DNA of 27,954 nucleotides from Hyphomicrobiales bacterium (GTDB lineage Bacteria; Pseudomonadota; Alphaproteobacteria; Rhizobiales; Beijerinckiaceae). The notes beneath the pieces are model-generated. The model saw only the letters and a program-made list of their open reading frames with translations, was not told where the DNA came from and ran no database searches. Made by a program: the position numbers and the translations under genes. Location of the stretch: contig JANYDZ010000407.1 of assembly GCA_025363375.1 (NCBI GenBank), positions 1-27,954 on the forward strand. Direction: 5' to 3'. Positions 22,562 to 27,954 of this stretch are shown one piece after another. Each line of letters starts with the position of its first letter. Positions within the stretch are counted from its first letter, which is position 1.

Positions 22562-23950
22562 TCAAGGCGTCGGTATTTCGACGGCGTCTTGTTCATCCTC
22601 GCGCGTCAGCGCGCGCGCCAGCTCCTGAAAAGCGTCGTCGCTGCAGGTATCCGTGAGCGATTGATGCATCGCCTCGTAGATCCGCGGGACCAGTTTTATG
22701 GCGCGATCGACAAACGCGTCGGAGCCCGGGCTATAGCCGCCGATCAATCTGAGATCGCGCGTTTCCTCGTATCTCGCGATCAAGGCGCGCAGCTTGGCGA
22801 CGAGCTTGCTTTGTTGCGGCGTCCAGACGAACCGCGACAGTCGCGAGATCGAGGACGCAATATTGACGGCGGGAAAACGCCCCTGATCGGCGATCGCGCG
22901 GTCCAGCACGATATGTCCATCGAGAGTGCCGCGAATCGCGTCGGCAATTGGATCGTTTTGATCGTCCCCGTCGATGAGAACCGAGAAAACGCCTGTGATT
23001 TTGCCGCTATTTTCGACTCCGGGGCCTGCTCTTTCGAGCAATCGTGGGAGTTCGCTGAAAACGCCGGGCGGATATCCGCGCGCCACCGGCGCTTCGCCGG
23101 CCGACAGAAAAACTTCACGGGACGCATGCGCGAATCTGGTTATGGAATCGATGATGAGGAGCACCGACTCGCCTTGGTCCCGAAAATATTCGGCGATGGT
23201 GACGGCCGCCTTGGGACACAGCCTTCGCATCATTGGACTTTCGTCGCCTGTGGCGACGACCAGAACCGCCTTTTGTCTCGACTTCGCCAATGTCTCGTCG
23301 ATGAATTCGCGTACTTCTCTGCCGCGCTCGCCCACCAACGCGACCACGACGGTGTCGAATCCAGAACCGTTCGCCAACATCGCGACGAGCGACGATTTTC
23401 CAATTCCCGAACCCGCGAAAATGCCGATTCTCTGTCCCGCGCAAAGCGGAGTGAAGATGTCGAGGATGCGCACGCCCGTCTTGATCGGCGAGACGACGCG
23501 GGATCGGCGCAGCGAAGGCGGCGCCTCCGCTTCAAGCGACATTTCCCTTTCCCCTGTCTCGAGAGGCGCGCCGTCGTCGAGGGGCCGGCACAGAGCGTCG
23601 ATCGATCTTCCGCGCCAGGAGCTGTGCGGAAATATCGTCAATCGTTCGGAACGGCGGACCCGCATACCCAAGGCCGCGTCGCCGCGCATGTCGAAAGGCT
23701 TCACCGTCGCGAAGCGATTGTCGATTCGAACCACCTCGCCAACGTGCCGATTGTCGCCGACCTCGATGCGCACGCAGTCGCCGAGCTTCAGGAATGGCGA
23801 TAGTCCGGCGACGCCATAGTGCGACATCGTCACGTCCGATACGGTCCCGCTGACCTCCACCGGACTGATGCGGGCGCGCCCCAGCCTTAAAGCTTCTTCG
23901 AAGCGGGACAGGCTGTTCATGCGAAAGCTTCCCTCGGCCATCTCTTTCAC
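22562..23950 (-). CDS. fliI: Flagellum-specific ATPase FliI
   Basis: Cytoplasmic ATPase of the flagellar type III export apparatus, related to F1 beta subunits. It has 462 residues with Walker A GSGIGKSS at 180-187, VALVGERGREVREF at 203-216, Walker B VLLIIDSITR at 263-272 and the arginine-finger region near SSISRLSR. The ATG at 23950 overlaps the flgF stop (ATGA). Other in-frame starts lie at codons 4 and 11; the last gives a family-like MNSLSRFEEAL. Export of rod, hook and filament proteins depends on it. Together with flgF it forms one minus-strand unit facing away from motA-fliM-fliN-fliG. Confidence 0.95.
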   Translation of the reverse strand: MKEMAEGSFRMNSLSRFEEALRLGRARISPVEVSGTVSDVTMSHYGVAGLSPFLKLGDCVRIEVGDNRHVGEVVRIDNRFATVKPFDMRGDAALGMRVRRSERLTIFPHSSWRGRSIDALCRPLDDGAPLETGEREMSLEAEAPPSLRRSRVVSPIKTGVRILDIFTPLCAGQRIGIFAGSGIGKSSLVAMLANGSGFDTVVVALVGERGREVREFIDETLAKSRQKAVLVVATGDESPMMRRLCPKAAVTIAEYFRDQGESVLLIIDSITRFAHASREVFLSAGEAPVARGYPPGVFSELPRLLERAGPGVENSGKITGVFSVLIDGDDQNDPIADAIRGTLDGHIVLDRAIADQGRFPAVNIASSISRLSRFVWTPQQSKLVAKLRALIARYEETRDLRLIGGYSPGSDAFVDRAIKLVPRIYEAMHQSLTDTCSDDAFQELARALTREDEQDAVEIPTP

Positions 23951-24672
23951 GCGCCGCTTGCGAGCGTTTTGATCGCCTCGTGCAACGATGTCTCCGACAG
24001 GGAGATCGAGGTGTTGATAGCTTCGAATTCCCGGCTGAGCGCAATCATCTTCGTCATTTCCAGAATGGGATCGACGTTCGAGCTCTCCACGAAACCCTGA
24101 AGAACCCCGTTTTTGGCGAAGTCGAGAATCGCGGCTGGGGCGGTCGAGGGCACAACCGCCGAGCCGCCCGCGCGGGCGAGCGAGGCGCCCGGATCGATTT
24201 CGAACAGGCCAATCGCGCTCACCTGCTTGCCGCCCTGAGTGATCATTCCGTCTTGCGCGACTTGCGGGGCGCCCGCGGCGGGGTCAAGCACAATGGGCGC
24301 CCCTCCCGCGTCGAGCACGGCCGAACCGGTCACTGTTTCCAGCGCCCCGGTTTCCGCGATCCTCATGCGACCGTCCCGCGTGTAGGCGACCCCGTTCTCG
24401 TTTTTCACGCTGAACCAGCCGTTGCCCTGCACCGCCAGATCCAGCGCGTTGTCTGTCTTGGCGACGCCGCCCGCGCGCCGGGAAATATACTCGGGGCCGC
24501 TCGACGCGAACGCGGTGACGACGTCGCCGGTCCTGCCCAGTTCGGCGGCAAAACCAATTCCCGTGGCGCGAAATCCAGCCGTGTTCATGTTGGCGACGTT
24601 GTGCGCGACCGTGGCCAGCCGACGCTCCCGCGCGACCTGTCCGGAAAGAGAAACGTATAGGCTCGATTGCAT
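23947..24672 (-). CDS. flgF: Flagellar basal-body rod protein FlgF
   Basis: Proximal rod component, exported through the flagellar apparatus without a cleaved signal. The start ATG 24672 is chosen because the product then begins MQSSLYVSLSGQ, the conserved rod-protein N-terminus, and GAGAGG lies 5 nt upstream; the open frame extends 57 codons further but reads as non-coding. The 241-residue length is standard. The N-terminal motif NVANMNTAGFRA and the C-terminal ESSNVDPILEMTKMI...REFEA helix are the shared signatures of rod, hook and FlgF/FlgG proteins. LDLAVQGNGWFSV is typical of FlgF/FlgG. FlgF rather than FlgG is favoured by length and by the neighbour fliI. Confidence 0.93.
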   Translation of the reverse strand: MQSSLYVSLSGQVARERRLATVAHNVANMNTAGFRATGIGFAAELGRTGDVVTAFASSGPEYISRRAGGVAKTDNALDLAVQGNGWFSVKNENGVAYTRDGRMRIAETGALETVTGSAVLDAGGAPIVLDPAAGAPQVAQDGMITQGGKQVSAIGLFEIDPGASLARAGGSAVVPSTAPAAILDFAKNGVLQGFVESSNVDPILEMTKMIALSREFEAINTSISLSETSLHEAIKTLASGA

Positions 24673-24848
24673 GCAAACCTCTCGACGCCGTAGCCCGCGC
24701 ATCCGAAGGACGCCGTCGCCAAGAAGGGCAACGCCATGCTTGCGCAGGACTTGCCGAAACGTCGAAAGCCAGGCGCAAGAATGACGAGGCCATTGTGCCG
24801 CTTCCCGGACCGTCGCTCTCCCGGTCAAACACTCATGAGGCAAAATCC
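24673..24848. promoter_or_regulatory. Divergent flagellar intergenic region (flgF-fliI / motA-fliM-fliN-fliG)
   Basis: This is 176 nt that must contain promoters for both flagellar units. No TTAA-N7-TTAA CtrA box, sigma-54 (GG-N10-GC) or sigma-28 type site was recognised by eye. The region may be driven by another class II regulator, or the units may be read from distant promoters. Confidence 0.45.
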
Positions 24849-25733
24849 TTGAATTTCGCGATTGGACTGGTCGTCGCTTTGGGGTGCATGCTTGGCGGGT
24901 ACGCGGCCTTGGGCGGGCATTTGGACGTGCTTGTCCAGCCCTTCGAATTCGTCATCATTTGCGGCGCCTCGCTGGGCACTTTCATCGTGGCCAATCCATT
25001 GTCCACGATCAAGGATTGCGGCAAGGCTATTGGCGAAGCCGTGCTCGACAGGAGTCCGGCGCCGAGGGACTTTCTCGATGTGCTCAGCGTGCTCCACGCG
25101 CTGCTCAGGGAATTGCGCGGCAAATCGCGAAACGAAGTGGAAGGACACTTCGACAATCCGCAGGAGTCGCCGATATTCAACGCGTTCCCGAACCTCATGA
25201 AAAACAAGGACCTCGTCACTTTCATCTGCGACTATTGCCGGCTCATCATCATCGGCAACGCGAAGACGCACGAGATCGAGGCGTTGCTCGACGAGGAAAT
25301 TCAAACCTTGAGCTACGACCGCTTCAAGCCTGTTCACGCGCTGAACGCCGTGGGCGACGGTTTGCCGGCGCTGGGCATTGTCGCCGCGGTGTTGGGAATT
25401 ATTCACGCGATGGGCGCGTTGGATCAATCGCCGCAGTTGCTGGGCGGCCTGATCGGCGCCGCGCTGGTGGGAACATTCGCCGGAATATTTCTGTCCTATG
25501 GCGTCGTATCGCCGATCGCGCAAAAGATAAAAGTCATCCGTCAAAAGCAGCTGCGCCTCTTCACGCTCGTCAAGCAAACCCTGCTGGCCTTCATGAATGG
25601 CGCGATGCCCCAGGTCGCCGTCGAATTCGGGCGCAAGACGATTCCCTCCAAGGAACGCCCGACGATCGACGCGGTCGAAAACGAAACGATCGCAGGCTCA
25701 ACCGGGGGCGAGCCCGCAAAGGCCGCGGCCTGA
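24849..25733 (+). CDS. motA: Flagellar motor stator protein MotA
   Basis: Inner-membrane stator subunit that, with MotB, forms the ion channel driving rotation. It has 294 residues from TTG 24849 (reading MNFAIGLVVALG), with GAGG 8 nt upstream; the frame is open further upstream but those codons do not look like MotA. Four helices are visible: 4-22, 34-51, about 175-195 and 207-226. The conserved cytoplasmic loop includes the KDLVTFICDYCRL segment. The proline-containing DGLPALGIVAAVLGIIHAMG helix is the family hallmark. MotB is not in this window; in rhizobia it lies elsewhere in the flagellar region. Its TGA overlaps the fliM ATG. Confidence 0.93.
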   Translation: MNFAIGLVVALGCMLGGYAALGGHLDVLVQPFEFVIICGASLGTFIVANPLSTIKDCGKAIGEAVLDRSPAPRDFLDVLSVLHALLRELRGKSRNEVEGHFDNPQESPIFNAFPNLMKNKDLVTFICDYCRLIIIGNAKTHEIEALLDEEIQTLSYDRFKPVHALNAVGDGLPALGIVAAVLGIIHAMGALDQSPQLLGGLIGAALVGTFAGIFLSYGVVSPIAQKIKVIRQKQLRLFTLVKQTLLAFMNGAMPQVAVEFGRKTIPSKERPTIDAVENETIAGSTGGEPAKAAA

Positions 25734-26668
25734 TGTCACCCGCGATGAACTCGGCGCGAAGCGAACACAAGGCTCTGGACGCCATACTCGATCAATCGTC
25801 GTTCCCGGTGGAACGAGCGGCGGCTCTGGAACCGGTTTTCGAAAAATTTTGCGCCACGCTGCGCGGGATAGCGAACCTATGGACCGGCGCGTCCCAACCG
25901 GTTTCCTTTCGCGGCCTGTTCGCCGCGCGGCTCAACGAGACATTGTCGAAATCGCTCGGCTGCGTCATCGCCCGCGCGAAGAGCTCCACGCAGGAACATC
26001 CTCCATTGTTCTTGCTGGACAGGGCGGGCATGACCGCGATTATCTCGTCGATCTTCGGCACGGGCGTGGACGTGGAGCCGGACGAGCATTTGTCGTTGGT
26101 CGAACAGGCGTTGCTGACCGCTTACTTCGGTCGGGCGACGGAGGCGCTGAATTTGGCGTTCGCGGGAATTCTGGAAACCGATTTCGAGTTGGACTCCACC
26201 GCCGTCGTGTCCGAGGAATCGATCAACACGAAGCGCGACGCGCCCGTGGTTTCCATTCATTGTGAGATTGGAACGCCGCCGGCGGGCGGCGCGTTGACCA
26301 TCTTGTTGCCGCTGCAATTCATTCAGGCCATTCGTCATTTCCTGCAGCCGGAACCAATTCGGGAAAAACCAGGCAATGACGTGAAATGGACGCGGGGCCT
26401 GCAGGCGGGCGTCGGCGCTACCGCCATCCGCGTGGACGCGCTTCTCGACGAGTTTCCCATGACGCTTCGCGCCATCGCGAATCTATCCGCGGGACAAATG
26501 ATCGAATTGCGCACGATAGACGTCAACATGATCAAGCTTTGTTGCGGGGACAAACCGCTTTTCAATTGCGCGCTCGGAGAAGAATCCGGTCGTTACGCGC
26601 TCGCGATACGCGAATCGATCGGCCTTGAAACCGACCCCGGCGCGAACCCGTCAGATTCACCACTGTAA
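25733..26668 (+). CDS. fliM: Flagellar motor switch protein FliM
   Basis: C-ring protein that receives the chemotaxis signal and sets rotation direction. The ATG at 25733 overlaps the motA stop (TGATG); the product has 311 residues. The middle CheC-like domain carries IISSIFGTGVDVEPDEHLSLVEQAL, with the GTG corresponding to the GGxG of FliM. The C-terminal SpoA domain (about 220-295, starting near ATAIRVDALLDEFPMTLRAIANLSAGQMIEL) is clear. The N-terminal EIDALL CheY-binding motif of enteric FliM is replaced by HKALDAILDQSS. Rhizobial FliM proteins are likewise divergent, and identification rests on the SpoA domain and gene order. Confidence 0.88.
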   Translation: MSPAMNSARSEHKALDAILDQSSFPVERAAALEPVFEKFCATLRGIANLWTGASQPVSFRGLFAARLNETLSKSLGCVIARAKSSTQEHPPLFLLDRAGMTAIISSIFGTGVDVEPDEHLSLVEQALLTAYFGRATEALNLAFAGILETDFELDSTAVVSEESINTKRDAPVVSIHCEIGTPPAGGALTILLPLQFIQAIRHFLQPEPIREKPGNDVKWTRGLQAGVGATAIRVDALLDEFPMTLRAIANLSAGQMIELRTIDVNMIKLCCGDKPLFNCALGEESGRYALAIRESIGLETDPGANPSDSPL

Positions 26669-26693
26669 AAAACCGACGCTCCTGGAGAATGAA

Positions 26694-27011
26694 ATGGTCG
26701 ATGAAACCGCGCGAGATCGGAAGTCCGACGAACAAATGAAGCAGGACGGCGCTCCGCTGGGCGCGCTCGACGCGATACTCGGCATCCCCGTGAACGTGCA
26801 GGTCATCCTGGGATCCACAACCATGCCGGTCGCGGCTCTCATGAAGCTCGGGCGCAACGCGGTCATCACGCTGGACCAGCGCGTGGGCGAGACGGTCAGC
26901 GTTGTCGTCAACGGCAAAATTATCGCCCGCGGAGAAATGGTCGTCATCGACGAGGACAATTCCAAATTCGGCGTCACGCTCACGGAAATCATCGTGGGCG
27001 CGGGGGCTTGA
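26694..27011 (+). CDS. fliN: Flagellar motor switch protein FliN
   Basis: C-ring protein made of a single SpoA domain. It has 105 residues from ATG 26694, with GGAG upstream; the frame is open before this over the end of fliM but those codons lack a site. The domain follows the family pattern ILGIPVNVQVILGSTTMP, MKLGRNAVITLDQRVGE and VVVNGKIIARGEMVVID, ending in FGVTLTEIIV. It sits 25 nt after fliM and 3 nt before fliG. Identity is firm. Confidence 0.94.
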   Translation: MVDETARDRKSDEQMKQDGAPLGALDAILGIPVNVQVILGSTTMPVAALMKLGRNAVITLDQRVGETVSVVVNGKIIARGEMVVIDEDNSKFGVTLTEIIVGAGA

Positions 27012-27014
27012 GGG

Positions 27015-27954
27015 ATGAATCCGACAAGCGGGGAAAATCGCGCGGAGTTCCGCGAAGAAGGTCGCGCTGAACATATGCGTGGGGGAGACAAGGTGGCGGC
27101 CATTCTGCTCGCGCTTGACCGCGAACGCGCCGGGCGCTTGATCAAGCACTTCGATCAGGACGAACTGCGGCGCATCGCGCGCGCGGCTTCAGGCTTGCCC
27201 GCGCTTGCCGCGCGGGACGTCGAGGCGGTCTTCGAAGAGTTTAACATTGCCTGGAGCGCCGGGTCCCAATTGACCGGCGGCGCCCAGGAAATGCGGCGGT
27301 TGTTCAGCGAATCGCTCTCCTCCGCCGCCGCGACCGAGGCGTTGTCCGGTCTTGCCGCCGATTCGAGCGAACCGGTTTGGTCCATGATCTCAAGGATGCC
27401 CGCGGCGGCGGTCGCGAGCATGCTGAAGAAGGAGCGATCCAGCATCGCGGCGTACATCATGGCGCAACTGGAGGCGGAGTTCGCGACCGCCGTCGTCGCT
27501 GAGTTTCCCCTCGAAAGACGCGCGGAATTGCTTGGCGCGATGATTTCACCCCCGGAACCGTCGGGTCAAGTCCGCGAGGTCGTGGAAGCAGCGTTGCGAA
27601 GCGATCTCCTGGGCTCGCCGGCGGCTTCCGCCGGCTCATCGCTGGTCGTCAAGGTCGCGGGAATCGTGAACAGCTACGAAGCCGTCGAAATCGATTCGAT
27701 CCTGCGCGCGATCGAGGTTCACAAACCGAAGGAAGCGGCCGAACTCAGACGGTATATTTTCTCGTTTGACGACGTGGGAAAATTGTCCAAGCAAGCGCTC
27801 TCGATTTTGCTCGACAAGCTAAGCACCGACACGGTCGTGCTGGCGTTGCGCGGAACCGAACCGGAGTTCCGTGATACAGTGCTCTCGTGCCTTGCGTCGC
27901 GCGCGCGACGGCTGGTCGAAAGCGAACTCAACTCGTCGGCGACCGCGAGCGATG
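27015..27954 (+). CDS. fliG: Flagellar motor switch protein FliG (3' end outside window)
   Basis: C-ring protein that contacts MotA and produces torque. The frame starts at ATG 27015 and is open to the window end, giving about 313 residues of an expected 340 or so. The N-terminal domain (DKVAAILLALDRERAGRLIKHF, residues 25-46) and the middle and C-terminal armadillo-like repeats are present. The motif YIFSFDDVGKLSKQALSILLDKL is followed by VVLALRGTEPEFRDTVLSCLASRARRLVESEL (residues about 253-306), matching the torque helix region. AGGG precedes the start. The protein ends early only because of the window edge. Confidence 0.93.
   Translation, partial: MNPTSGENRAEFREEGRAEHMRGGDKVAAILLALDRERAGRLIKHFDQDELRRIARAASGLPALAARDVEAVFEEFNIAWSAGSQLTGGAQEMRRLFSESLSSAAATEALSGLAADSSEPVWSMISRMPAAAVASMLKKERSSIAAYIMAQLEAEFATAVVAEFPLERRAELLGAMISPPEPSGQVREVVEAALRSDLLGSPAASAGSSLVVKVAGIVNSYEAVEIDSILRAIEVHKPKEAAELRRYIFSFDDVGKLSKQALSILLDKLSTDTVVLALRGTEPEFRDTVLSCLASRARRLVESELNSSATASD

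Noticed and set aside
24673..24848. CtrA, sigma-54 or sigma-28 site in the divergent flagellar region
   Set aside because: No TTAA pair and no convincing sigma-54 or sigma-28 consensus could be found on either strand by eye.

Overview
The window looks like a chromosomal segment of a GC-rich alphaproteobacterium, most likely of the order Hyphomicrobiales (Rhizobiales). Three things suggest this: an MJ0042-type zinc-ribbon gene divergent from ftsE-ftsX-plsC, a CtrA-type TTAA-N7-TTAA box in front of ftsEX, and the flagellar order flgF-fliI divergent from motA-fliM-fliN-fliG with rhizobial-type FliM and FliG. No rRNA, tRNA, CRISPR array, transposase or integrase was seen. The genus cannot be fixed from sequence alone.

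Layout. (1) 1-3156: partial zinc-ribbon gene (minus strand), then ftsE, ftsX and a PlsC-type acyltransferase. (2) 3377-8709: a seven-gene plus-strand run that looks like one metal-acquisition operon: a small exported protein, a DUF4198 protein, a membrane-anchored unknown, a ZnuA-like binding protein, a ZnuC-like ATPase, a ZnuB-like permease, and a second ZnuA-like protein lacking most canonical metal ligands. (3) 8847-15316: a plus-strand run of mostly exported proteins of little-known families: a DUF6351-like serine hydrolase, cytochrome c', an unknown with a CPxC motif, a DUF6152-like protein, an exported unknown, a 54-residue membrane peptide and an M14-type zinc deacylase. (4) 15342-19889: a tightly overlapping minus-strand operon for a poly-gamma-glutamate-type polymer (DUF6305-like exported protein, pgsB, pgsC, a pgsW-like gene and a DctM-like permease) with no capA/pgsA here. 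(5) 20311-21722: two related small membrane proteins (DUF6644-like) and a third small membrane protein. (6) 21940-27954: flagellar genes: fliI-flgF and a membrane-anchored unknown on minus, motA-fliM-fliN-fliG (partial) on plus.

How the genes work together. The two ends are housekeeping: FtsEX couples ATP hydrolysis to septal wall hydrolysis, and the flagellar block supplies the export ATPase, rod, stator and switch. The 18 kb between them is accessory. The metal operon probably brings a transition metal through the periplasm to an ABC-3 importer. PgsB/PgsC should build an amide-linked anionic polymer with PgsW, the permease and the exported protein as accessory factors. The DUF6351-to-M14 block is a set of periplasmic enzymes and redox or metal proteins whose substrate cannot be read from sequence. 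An unusual shared trait is that three exported proteins here are predicted to begin with histidine after signal-peptide cleavage, which would suit metal binding.
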